Origin: JBCBEX01 sp038528235
GTDB lineage: Bacteria > Bacteroidota > Rhodothermia > Rhodothermales > Rubricoccaceae
Assembly (NCBI GenBank): GCA_038528235.1
Contig: JBCBEX010000010.1
Location: 1-64,000 of the forward strand
Length of the DNA: 64,000 bases
Direction of reading: 5' to 3'
Shown here: one piece after another, positions 24,639 to 32,420 of the stretch
How the letters are laid out: each line of letters starts with the position of its first letter
How positions within the stretch are numbered: position 1 is the first letter of the stretch
Translations under genes and position numbers: made by a program
The notes under the pieces: model-generated
Told to the model about the DNA's origin: nothing
The model's database searches: none
The model's input: the letters and a program-made list of their open reading frames with translations, nothing else

Positions 24639-25661
24639 TCAGAGGTTGACGCTCAGGCTGAGGAAGTGCGCGAGGCTGTTGCCAAAGGGTTCGAGTTGCG
24701 CGGCATAGTCGAAGCGCGCGTCGAGCTCGCCGATCTGCTGGCGCAGCGCGAAGCCCAGGCTCGGCGTCGACTCACCGAACTCGCCTGCGCCGAGGCGGTC
24801 GTAGCCCGCGCGGACGCCGAAGGGCTCGGCGATCCAATACTCCCCGCCCAGCCGCACCTGCGCCGTCGAGAGCGAGAGCGACGTGTCGGCGGCGCGCTCG
24901 ACCGGCGTGCCACCGTCGAAGATGACCTCCGTGGAGCGAGCCTCTACGGTGCGGGCCCGCACCTCGACCTCAGCGGTCACCACGCCGCGACCCGCCATGA
25001 GTTGGTAGGCGCCGCCCAGGCGAAGCCGCACGGGGAAGCGGTCCGTGGTGCTCGTGCCGCCCGAAAACGCGTCCGAGGTGTCCCAGGCATAGCGGGCGAG
25101 CAGGTCGTCCACCGCGACGCCGAGCGCGAGCGCCTCGGTGACCTTCGCTGTCAGGCCCACCGAGAGCCCGAGCGAGTTGGCCGGAGTCACATCGTCGAAC
25201 AAGTCAGCCCGGTAGAGCCGCAGGCCGAGCCCACCCGAGATGCGCTCGTTGAACTTGATCCCGAAGGCGAGGAAGAACGCGAACTCCTCCGTCGAAAGCG
25301 TCTGGGTGGGGTTGCCAGACCCGTCGCGCCCATCGATGCCGGAGACGCCGCCGCGGATGATGCCCGCCGCGATGCCTGCGCGCGGCCGCAGCGGCGAGGC
25401 GAACTGGATCGACTGCAGTTGCCGGTCCATCGTGAGGATCCCAGCAGAGAGTTCGAGATTCTGCCCGGGCATCGTCGGAGCGAGGGCAGGGTTGTGGTAG
25501 GGACTTGCTCCGCCGAACACGTCCGCCGTCAGCGCGCCGCCCATGCCGAGCGACCGGGCGCCGAGGGCGTAGCGAGCGAACGCGCCCGCGTCCTGGGCCT
25601 GCAACCCGGGAGCCGCCCCGAGGAGCAGGACGACCATCGCCGCTGTGAGAGAGCGAAGCAT
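24639..25661 (-). CDS. PorV/PorQ-like outer membrane protein
   Basis: 340 residues from the ATG giving MLRSLTAAMVVLLLGAAPGL, signal peptide cleaved near LQAQD. The mature start 'AGAFARYALGARSLGMGGAL' and 'FGGASPYHNPALAPTM' are typical of the PorV/PorQ-like FadL-type barrels of Bacteroidota, several of which serve type IX secretion. The rest alternates as beta strands and ends on an aromatic-poor 'LAHFLSLSVNL'. A start 33 bases earlier would overlap the upstream gene as ATGA, but that segment is an 8-nt repeat leader (GTGCGTGG-type on plus strand, 25663-25688) like other leaders here. It follows a CTD-bearing secreted protein, which fits a secretion role. Confidence 0.72.
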   Translation of the reverse strand: MLRSLTAAMVVLLLGAAPGLQAQDAGAFARYALGARSLGMGGALTADVFGGASPYHNPALAPTMPGQNLELSAGILTMDRQLQSIQFASPLRPRAGIAAGIIRGGVSGIDGRDGSGNPTQTLSTEEFAFFLAFGIKFNERISGGLGLRLYRADLFDDVTPANSLGLSVGLTAKVTEALALGVAVDDLLARYAWDTSDAFSGGTSTTDRFPVRLRLGGAYQLMAGRGVVTAEVEVRARTVEARSTEVIFDGGTPVERAADTSLSLSTAQVRLGGEYWIAEPFGVRAGYDRLGAGEFGESTPSLGFALRQQIGELDARFDYAAQLEPFGNSLAHFLSLSVNL

Positions 25662-25690
25662 AGTGCGTGGTGCGTGGTGCGTGATGGTGC

Positions 25691-27391
25691 TCATTCCAGA
25701 ACCAGGATCTTGCCGTCGAACGTCTGGCTGCCCGCCTCGATGACGTAGAAATAGACGCCGTTGGCGAGGCGCGTGCCGTTGTCGGCCGTGCCGTCCCAGA
25801 GCGTTTCGGTGGGGCCTCCGGCGGTGCTGTCGGTCAGTTCACGGACGAGGTTCATCCCGAAGTCGAAGACACGGATCGTGACCTCGGCGGGGCCGCTGAG
25901 GTCGTAGCGGATCCGGATGACGCCGTCGGCGAGGGGCGAGAACGGGTTCGGATAGGCATACGCCTCGACCGCATCCCCGTCGGCGTCTGTGTCGACGGCG
26001 GGGTTGGCACGAAACGCCGTCCAGGTTGCACCGCCGTCGGTGCTGCGCAGCAGGCCCTCGCCCGTGCCGACCCACACGGCGTCGGAGGTGGTCGCCACGG
26101 CAAAGATGGCAACCTCGGGGCCGAGCGGGATCGTACGGCTCGGGTCGGCGGCGCTGGGGAAGCCCCGCACGACGCGCCAGGAGTCGCCGCCGTCCTCCGA
26201 GATGTGGAGGCCGTTGCGCACGGCGGCGTAGATCACGCCCGTGCCCTGCATCGGGTCGCCGCTGAAGGCCACGTCGAAGATGCGCGTGTCGAGGCCTGTG
26301 CCTAGGGTGAGTTTCGGTTCGAACGCGACCGTGCCGTCCTCGTTGACTGTGGCTCTGGTGAGCCCGTTGCGCATCGCGTTGCCCTCCACGGGCCAGCCCA
26401 CCACCCACACCGGATTGCGCGGGTTCTCCGGCGATCCGATGGGGAAGGCCGCGTCGCCGATGGGCTGCTCCTCGACTGAGATCACGAAGTCGCCGGTGAG
26501 GGCGCGGGCACTGCCGTCGAAGGGGTAGCGCGTCCAGGCGCGCCCCGACGAACCGTCGGTGCACGTGAGCACGTCGGCGTCGGAGGAGCGGCTGACGCCT
26601 GCCGCCGTCCCGGCCCAGACGTCGCCGGCCTCGTCGACGAGCACGCTGAACGCGACGAACCCGTTCTGCTGTTCGCCCTGGATCGGCGCGTAGAAGAAAT
26701 TGTAGGGCACGCACGGGTTGAGGAACCGCGTGGTGTCGGGCGGGAGGACGACCGGCTCGAACCGCCGCGCGTAGCCGTCGGGGGTGTTTTCGAGGTGGCG
26801 CAGCCCGCTGGCCCAGCCCGCTACCCACACGTCGCCGTTGGGCGCGAGGGCGATGTCGAAGGGCGGGCTCTGCTGCGGAACGATCACCGGGAGCGCGGGG
26901 ATCGCCGAGACGCCGTAGCGCACGGTGTCCTCGTCGGCCTGGTCGAGGTAGTCGCCGCGGTCGAAGGCGCGCCAGGACGTGCCGCCGTCCGTCGAAAAGG
27001 CGAACCCGCCAAGCGTCTGCGGCTCGCCGGCCGCGCTCTCGTCGATGAAGCCGATGCCGACCCAGACGGTGTCGCCGCGCGCGTCGAGCGAGAACACGAT
27101 CGGGTCGGCCGCGCCTGCTGGCAAGAACGCGGTGTCCTCGATGAGCGTGACGGTCCCGTCGGGCGACCGCACGGTGACCTCGGGACCGAAGAGCAGCGAG
27201 TCGCCTCGCGTGATCAGGTTGCTGATGCCGTTGCGGCTGCCTGGGGCGAGGCCCTCGATCTGGCTGCCGAGCACCTGAACGGGCTGGGCGAGCAGACCGG
27301 GCGCGCTCAGGAGCAGCAGCGCGCACGTGAGCAGCAACGGGTAGAGCGTGCGCATGGAATGACTGGTGCGCATCGGACGAAGAATGCTCAT
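25691..27391 (-). CDS. Secreted beta-propeller protein with type IX-like C-terminal sorting domain
   Basis: 566 residues. The first ATG overlaps the preceding stop as ATGA; a second ATG 36 bases later gives a shorter signal peptide (MRTLYPLLLTCALLLLSAPG). The body has repeated propeller or BNR-type strands: 'GGFAFSTDGGTSWRAFDRGD', 'NGDVWVAGWASGLRHLEN', 'NGLHISEDGGDSWRVVRGFP' and 'EGLLRSTDGGATWTAF'. The last 90 residues are 'AYPNPFSPLADGVIRIRYDL' and 'NGVYFYVIEAGSQTFDGKIL', a FlgD-like or type A CTD as in type IX substrates. Probably exported to the surface; neighbours are a lipoprotein and a PorV-like protein in overlapping reading frames. Confidence 0.78.
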   Translation of the reverse strand: MSILRPMRTSHSMRTLYPLLLTCALLLLSAPGLLAQPVQVLGSQIEGLAPGSRNGISNLITRGDSLLFGPEVTVRSPDGTVTLIEDTAFLPAGAADPIVFSLDARGDTVWVGIGFIDESAAGEPQTLGGFAFSTDGGTSWRAFDRGDYLDQADEDTVRYGVSAIPALPVIVPQQSPPFDIALAPNGDVWVAGWASGLRHLENTPDGYARRFEPVVLPPDTTRFLNPCVPYNFFYAPIQGEQQNGFVAFSVLVDEAGDVWAGTAAGVSRSSDADVLTCTDGSSGRAWTRYPFDGSARALTGDFVISVEEQPIGDAAFPIGSPENPRNPVWVVGWPVEGNAMRNGLTRATVNEDGTVAFEPKLTLGTGLDTRIFDVAFSGDPMQGTGVIYAAVRNGLHISEDGGDSWRVVRGFPSAADPSRTIPLGPEVAIFAVATTSDAVWVGTGEGLLRSTDGGATWTAFRANPAVDTDADGDAVEAYAYPNPFSPLADGVIRIRYDLSGPAEVTIRVFDFGMNLVRELTDSTAGGPTETLWDGTADNGTRLANGVYFYVIEAGSQTFDGKILVLE

Positions 27392-28110
27392 TCGAAGGTG
27401 ACGATGAACTCGACGGGGGCGCTCTCGTCGCCCGCGCGGTCCGTGGCGAAGAAGGTGAAGACCTCCGGTCCCGGCTCGACCTCGGGGATGTCGAACCCGA
27501 CCGTGTAGAAGCCTTCGCGCTGGGCGGTGAGGTTGAAGAGTTGGCCCGAGCCGGCGCCGACTTGCACCTTGAGGAGGTCGTTTGGCCCGTCGGGGTCGCT
27601 CGCCATGACCTCGAAGCGTAGGATGCCCGGAGGCGTAAAGGTCATGGGCCCGACGACCTCGTCCACCGACGGTGGGAGGTTCTCGCGCTCCACGACGACG
27701 GTGGTGCGGGCCTCGCTCGTGCCGCCGTCGGGCCCGATCGCCACGGCGAGCACCGAGACGATGCCAGCCTGGTCACGCGGGAGGGTCACCTCGATGGTGC
27801 CCTCAACGCGCCCGGCGCCCCCCGGTGTGGCCACGGTCTCACCGGCCGGATCGAAGCTGGCGAAGGGCTGCGCGATGAAGCGCACCTCGGACGCGGCACC
27901 TTCCAGGTTCACGGAGGCCGTGAGCGTGAAGGTGGCGGTCTGGCTCGTCCCCGCCACGTCCTCGAACTGGACGTTCTCCGGCGTCACGGTGAGGCCGCTC
28001 ACACGCGGCGGCGTGGCCTGATCGACGGGGGAGGTACCCGGTGTCGTGTCGCACCCGGCGATCCCAACGAGGAGGACCGCCGCAAAGACGACGCTGATAA
28101 AGGAACGCAT
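27388..28110 (-). CDS. Ig-like/cadherin-like lipoprotein
   Basis: 240 residues from the ATG giving MRSFISVVFAAVLLVGIAGC; an ATG nine bases earlier is possible. The lipobox LVGIAGC predicts a lipid-anchored Cys near residue 20. After a short Thr/Pro linker come two beta-sandwich-like units: 'TFTLTASVNLEGAASEVRFI' and 'PPSVDEVVGPMTFTPPGILR', ending 'FTFFATDRAGDESAPVEFIV', a layout of PKD/Ig-like domains. Function unknown; extracellular or periplasmic. First gene of the overlapping three-gene unit with the propeller and PorV-like proteins. Confidence 0.7.
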   Translation of the reverse strand: MRSFISVVFAAVLLVGIAGCDTTPGTSPVDQATPPRVSGLTVTPENVQFEDVAGTSQTATFTLTASVNLEGAASEVRFIAQPFASFDPAGETVATPGGAGRVEGTIEVTLPRDQAGIVSVLAVAIGPDGGTSEARTTVVVERENLPPSVDEVVGPMTFTPPGILRFEVMASDPDGPNDLLKVQVGAGSGQLFNLTAQREGFYTVGFDIPEVEPGPEVFTFFATDRAGDESAPVEFIVTFE

Positions 28111-28312
28111 GGCGAGCAAGGAGAGAGTGCGGCGTGCTGGCTGAACCGCAAAGCGCGGTCAGGGGCGAAAGCGCCGCGAAAGTACGTGCTCGTAGCGAAC
28201 GGTGCAGAGGCGTCGAATCGGGTTCGGTGTGAAGACAGGCCAACCTACGGGCGGAGGCTACCGTCCGCAACCGCCATACCCGCCGGGACCGGAAAGTGCC
28301 CCGCTGGCCGCG

Positions 28313-29134
28313 TCACGACGACAGCGCCGCCTGCCGCTTCGTGAGCTGGCTCGCCGCGAACTCCAACTGCTCCATCGCGGTGAGGCCGAACGGGTTGGCC
28401 TCGCCGAACGGCGCGAAGTAGTCGGCGACGATGCCGAGCGCGGTGTCGAAGTGTTCCTCGATGGTCTCCTCGAACACGGCGCGAGTGTTGGGGCTCCGCT
28501 GGAACGCGGCACGGAGCAGGTCGAGGCCGAAGGCGATGTGCCGCGCCTCGTCGCGCTGGATGTGCCGGATGCCCTTCACGAGGCCCGGCAGGATCTCGTT
28601 CGCCTCGAAGCTGCGGTAGAAGCCGTGGTAACCCGACTCGGCGAGCATGCCCTCGATGACGACGTGGTAGGTCGTGATGGCGCGCACGAGCGCCTCGTCG
28701 CTCTCGTCGGTGAGGACGGCGTCGAGATTGGCGGGCAGCACCTCGTCGAAGAGCCGCGTGGCATTGTTGCTGGTGTAAGGTGCCAGGTCAGGGTTGCCCG
28801 CCACCTCGGTGAGCCACCGGCTGAAGAACTCGGCGTGCTTGGCCTCCTCCCAGATCTGGCTGGCAAGGAAGTAGCACGCCGTCTCGTACTCCGGGCGTCG
28901 GCGCAGCCGCACGAGCAGCGGCGCGAGGTCGGCCGCGACGGCCTCCTCCCCGCCGAGGAACAAGGCCACCGCGCCGAGTACGCCGTGCCGCTCCGTCTCG
29001 TCGAGCCGCGCCCAGTCGGCCTGGTCTTGCGCGAGGTCGAAGTGCTGGGGGTTCCACGCGAGCTTTTTGGCCTTCTGGTAGCGCGTCCAGTGCTTGTCGC
29101 GGTCGCGGTCGAGGACGAAGTCGGGGGCTTGCAT
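28313..29134 (-). CDS. R2-like ligand-binding oxidase (R2lox family)
   Basis: 273 residues from the ATG giving MQAPDFVLDRDRDKHWTRYQ. Ferritin-like R2 fold with di-metal ligands: Glu in 'FLGGEEAVAADL' (about 63-64), 'QIWEEAKHAEFF' with ExxH (E97, H100), 'TYHVVIEGMLAESGYHGFY', and 'IQRDEARHIAFG' with the second ExxH. 'TYHVVIEG' keeps the Tyr five residues before the ligand Glu that forms the Tyr-Val ether cross-link in characterised R2lox (Mn/Fe cofactor, oxidises a long-chain ligand). No R1 subunit is nearby, in favour of R2lox over ribonucleotide reductase. Physiological substrate unknown. Confidence 0.82.
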   Translation of the reverse strand: MQAPDFVLDRDRDKHWTRYQKAKKLAWNPQHFDLAQDQADWARLDETERHGVLGAVALFLGGEEAVAADLAPLLVRLRRRPEYETACYFLASQIWEEAKHAEFFSRWLTEVAGNPDLAPYTSNNATRLFDEVLPANLDAVLTDESDEALVRAITTYHVVIEGMLAESGYHGFYRSFEANEILPGLVKGIRHIQRDEARHIAFGLDLLRAAFQRSPNTRAVFEETIEEHFDTALGIVADYFAPFGEANPFGLTAMEQLEFAASQLTKRQAALSS

Positions 29135-29214
29135 CGCAGGCAGGGTTGGGAGAATAGAAACGCTGTCGGATGGTAGCATGCGACTCGTCTCAGCGCAAGC
29201 ACGCGGCGGACGAG

Positions 29215-30099
29215 TCAGGTACGCTGCCGGCTACGCGAGGCGCCGGCCGATACGGACGAGCCAGGCTCCTCATCGACCTCATCGAGGTCAAGACGAGCCT
29301 CGGACCTGGGATGCTCCACAGACGCAGAACGCGCTCCGGCCTGCTCCTGCAGCGCGGCGCGGGCCGCCTCCAACTCGTGGGCCTGCGTGTGCTTCGTCAC
29401 GATGCCGTCCAGCCGCTCCATGAGTTGGTCAGACCGATTGGCTTCCTTGTCGATGAAGTTGCGGTACCAGCCTCGTGTGAGGGCGAACGCGAGCACACTC
29501 GCGAGCACGGAAACCGTCGCGCCAATGATGGCCCCGCTCAGCGGCATGTTTTGCGTACCGAGCAGCAAGAAGAAGGGCGCCATGACGCCTCCGAGGACGA
29601 GCCACGCCGCCGTCCCGCTAGCCGGTGTCGTCCACGAGCGTCGCAGGGTGAGGTGCACCTCGCCGTCAACTTCCTCGGCCTGAAACCCGCCGAAATTCTT
29701 GCTGTGGTGGGAGTCCGAGCGCCACTCGTGCAACGCCCCTAGCGTGCTTGGCGTGCCCGCGGTGTCGAACGTACGGCGCAGTTCCAGCACCAATTTCTGC
29801 CACAGCGCCTCGTCCAGTCGGCCTGGGACAACGCGCTGCCTGCGCAAGCTCGTCGGCTTGCCGATCATGCGGTCGGTGAAGCCGAGCTCAGTCTCCGGCT
29901 CGACGCGCTCCGCATCCCGGATGGCCCCCGCCACGTGCTCGGGGTCAATGCCCGCCGCTGCCGCTGCACGTTCGAGGTCGGCGAGGGAGAGGCCGTTGGC
30001 GCGCGCCTCAGCGCTCAGGTCGGCGCGGTGCTGGCGCTCCGCCGCACGCTTGAGGATGGCCCGGGCGTCCTGTTCGGTGAAGCGTTCGCGATGGGGCAT
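29215..30099 (-). CDS. Two-TM membrane protein with helical N-terminal domain, tandem paralogue A
   Basis: 294 residues. The N-terminus 'MPHRERFTEQDARAILKRAA' continues 'ERQHRADLSAEARANGLSLA' and 'DLERAAAAAGIDPEHVAGAI', a helical module also found in the next gene. Then comes a beta-rich soluble part ('DEALWQKLVLELRRTFDTAG', 'VDGEVHLTLRRSWTT'), two membrane segments (about 163-182 and 188-210), and a charged tail rich in E and R. No named family recognised; similar N-terminal modules occur in actinobacterial and other membrane proteins. Lies 86 bases downstream of paralogue B. Confidence 0.65.
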   Translation of the reverse strand: MPHRERFTEQDARAILKRAAERQHRADLSAEARANGLSLADLERAAAAAGIDPEHVAGAIRDAERVEPETELGFTDRMIGKPTSLRRQRVVPGRLDEALWQKLVLELRRTFDTAGTPSTLGALHEWRSDSHHSKNFGGFQAEEVDGEVHLTLRRSWTTPASGTAAWLVLGGVMAPFFLLLGTQNMPLSGAIIGATVSVLASVLAFALTRGWYRNFIDKEANRSDQLMERLDGIVTKHTQAHELEAARAALQEQAGARSASVEHPRSEARLDLDEVDEEPGSSVSAGASRSRQRT

Positions 30100-30184
30100 G
30101 GGGGTCGGAGCCTGGTGTGGGCAAGAGCGGCGATGGTACGCACGTGAGTGGTGTGCAGCGTAGGCAACGTACCCGCAGCACGCA

Positions 30185-31042
30185 TCAGGTGCCCGTTTGG
30201 GAGCGGCTCCGCCTCGGTACGTCCGTGGAGCGTTCGGACCTATCCTCGACCTCGTCCAGCGACAGCACCGGCGCGTTCGCCTGGCTAAAGGAATGCCTGT
30301 CCTCGGACGGTAAAGCGGTGAAGTCCTTGCTGTGACCCTCCACGATGCCGTCGAGTCGATCCATGAGCCCCGTGAAGCGCTCGGTCTGCGCGCGCGTCCA
30401 GCGTGGGTAGAACACCCGTGTCGCGACCGCGGCTAGCACACTCACGGCCATGAGGGCCCCAACGAGCGGCATGATCTTGTCGGCTTTGTCGCCGAGCACG
30501 CCGATCAAGAGCAGGAACAGGCTAAACCCCGTGAAGAACGCCGCGCTTGCGGCCGGTCCACTCGCTTTCGTCACCCATGACCGGCGCAGCGTCAGGTGCA
30601 CCACCCCGTCGACCTCCTCCGCCTGGAAGGTCGCCTGGTCCTGAACGTTGGGGTTGGAGCGCCACTCCCGAATCGCCCCGAGTTGGTCGGGAATGCCGGG
30701 CGTGTCGAAAGTCCGCCGCAGTTCCACGACGAGTTTCTGCCAGAGCGCGTCGTCGAGGTGGCCGGAGGTGGTCCGTTCGAGGTGGATACGCGTCGGCGCG
30801 CCTGCGGCGCGTTCGAGCAGCGTCGGGGCGGCGGTGGGCGCAGTTCCACGCTCAACCTCCAGCGCGGCCGCCCGCACGTGCTCGGGGTCGATGCCTGCCG
30901 CGGCGGCTACGTGCTCCAGTTCGTTCTTCGAGAGCCCTGATGCCCGCGCCTCGGCGCTCAAGTCGGCGCGGTGCTGGCGCTCAGCCGCGCGCTTGAGGAT
31001 GGCCTGCACCTCGGCCTCAGAGTAGCGCTCGCGGTCGGGCAT
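30185..31042 (-). CDS. Two-TM membrane protein with helical N-terminal domain, tandem paralogue B
   Basis: 285 residues with the same plan as the downstream gene: 'MPDRERYSEAEVQAILKRAA', 'ERQHRADLSAEARASGLSKN', 'LEHVAAAAGIDPEHVRAAAL', then 'DDALWQKLVVELRRTFDTPG' and 'VDGVVHLTLRRSWVT', then two membrane segments (about 165-182 and 190-210) and a charged tail. Identity between the two is high in the N-terminal 60 residues and in the WQKLV.ELRRTFDT stretch, and low in the tails, so they are an older duplication. Starts 3 bases after the DUF2480 gene ends. Confidence 0.65.
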   Translation of the reverse strand: MPDRERYSEAEVQAILKRAAERQHRADLSAEARASGLSKNELEHVAAAAGIDPEHVRAAALEVERGTAPTAAPTLLERAAGAPTRIHLERTTSGHLDDALWQKLVVELRRTFDTPGIPDQLGAIREWRSNPNVQDQATFQAEEVDGVVHLTLRRSWVTKASGPAASAAFFTGFSLFLLLIGVLGDKADKIMPLVGALMAVSVLAAVATRVFYPRWTRAQTERFTGLMDRLDGIVEGHSKDFTALPSEDRHSFSQANAPVLSLDEVEDRSERSTDVPRRSRSQTGT

Positions 31043-31045
31043 CGC

Positions 31046-31657
31046 TCAGCCCTCGGTTTTCTCAGGAGAAGGGAGTGCGACCGGCCTCACGCCGGGCAAC
31101 CCGACGGGCTTGGCCCCACCTGCGGCCCGCGTGGCCGCGTTCGTGGCAAGCGTCGCTTTCTTCTCGCGCCAGATCGGGACGGACGAGCATGGCTCGCCGT
31201 ACATCAGCTTCTTCGCCACGCCCTGCAGCTTCTGCGTCGCCACGAGGTAGGCGTGCGTCGGGACGATGGTGCCACCGCAGCCTTTGATGACGACGGGCTT
31301 GCCCGCGTAGGGGCTCCAGTCCTCCGCTTCGAGCGCGCGTACGAAGTGGTCGCGGACGAGATCAGCTTCGCTGCCGAAGGCGACGGACCGCGCGAGGCCG
31401 TCGAGCTTGGAGGCGACCAGCATGTAGGCCCACGTCGGGATGATGGCGTCGGTCGAGCAGAAGACGGCGACGTGCTGGCCGTCGTGCTGCGGCCAGTCGT
31501 AGTCCTTCATCGCCTGGCGGAAGTCGCGCTCGCGGAGGACGAGCCCGCGCACGAGGTACGGCGCGAGGTCGAACGTGACCACGGGCGCGCCGTCCCACAA
31601 CGCGGCGAGGTCATAGACGGCAATGTCGCTCTGCGCGACGCGGTTGACGAGGTCCAT
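31046..31657 (-). CDS. DUF2480 family protein
   Basis: 203 residues, no signal peptide or membrane segment. The family, known mainly from Bacteroidota, is recognised from 'YDLAALWDGAPVVTFDLAPY', 'LVLRERDFRQAMKDYDWPQH', 'VAVFCSTDAIIPTWAYMLVA' and 'KPVVIKGCGGTIVPTHAYLV'. The two Cys (FCSTDAIIP, KGCGG) and the Trp/Tyr positions are regular features. Function unknown. The C-terminal tail is Ala/Gly/Pro-rich. It is followed three bases later by the two paralogous membrane proteins and may be co-transcribed with them. Confidence 0.8.
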   Translation of the reverse strand: MDLVNRVAQSDIAVYDLAALWDGAPVVTFDLAPYLVRGLVLRERDFRQAMKDYDWPQHDGQHVAVFCSTDAIIPTWAYMLVASKLDGLARSVAFGSEADLVRDHFVRALEAEDWSPYAGKPVVIKGCGGTIVPTHAYLVATQKLQGVAKKLMYGEPCSSVPIWREKKATLATNAATRAAGGAKPVGLPGVRPVALPSPEKTEG

Positions 31658-31756
31658 GTCGAAGGTCGTGGATCGAAGGTTGCTGCTCCTCAGAACGAGG
31701 TCAGAAACGCGCCGTTCCGCCGCCGGATTCCGTGCTTAATAGTCCCCTTAGGGCTA

Positions 31757-32317
31757 CTACAGATCATTTACAAACAGTTTGAGCAGACCATACTTCTCTA
31801 GCTTATCTACTCCGTTTCCCAGATCCTTCCGAATAGCTAGCAACAGCTCATCCCATAAAACAAGAGCTTGATGAGAGTCAGCACTGGACCAGTCTTGGCT
31901 ACGCATCTTATTCCATGAGTTTATCACATCTTCCGAAGCCCACACCACCAACTTTGGCGTCACACTTGCTAAAGACTTTATCACCTCCTGATCTGTTGGC
32001 TTTCTATCTCCAGTCTTCTCTGCAAATAGGTAATTAAAGAAAACACCTATAAGATCTTCGTATATAGGAATTTTCTCATCTCTAATTTCTTGTTCAATCT
32101 TTACTCTTTGCTCGTAGTATTTTGACAAAACTATAGTTATAACTGACACCAATATTGTCGCCGAAGCTGCGATAATAGGAACCGCAAGATCCGACTCCAA
32201 TCGATTCAGCAGAGCAACCACTACAACAGCAAATAGCAGAACCAAGGCTGCTACCAACACAAATATCAATACTCCCACCACGGTAGGCCTCTTATTTCTT
32301 CGAGCCACTTTTTCCAT
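31757..32317 (-). CDS. AT-rich foreign-looking membrane protein
   Basis: 186 residues: a basic N-terminus (MEKVARRNKRPTVVGVLIFV), two membrane segments (about 11-37 and 44-65), then a soluble alpha-helical domain 'EQRVKIEQEIRDEKIPIYED' and 'VIKSLASVTPKLVVWASEDV'. The overall pattern (two TM helices, then EQR-x-R-KIPxYE) resembles the DUF/phage-exclusion-associated membrane proteins found in many genomes, but I cannot name the family. The base composition is far more AT-rich than every neighbour and codons such as ATA, AGA and TTA are common, unlike the flanks. Probably acquired horizontally. Confidence 0.65.
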   Translation of the reverse strand: MEKVARRNKRPTVVGVLIFVLVAALVLLFAVVVVALLNRLESDLAVPIIAASATILVSVITIVLSKYYEQRVKIEQEIRDEKIPIYEDLIGVFFNYLFAEKTGDRKPTDQEVIKSLASVTPKLVVWASEDVINSWNKMRSQDWSSADSHQALVLWDELLLAIRKDLGNGVDKLEKYGLLKLFVNDL

Positions 32318-32420
32318 GAGAGACTACTTTCGTTCGGTTAATCACGCTATGTCAGCCGGACACCTAGTACGCTCCTAACGTGTAGAGTGGTTCTAAGAAT
32401 ATGTCGTTCTCACGCTTCAG

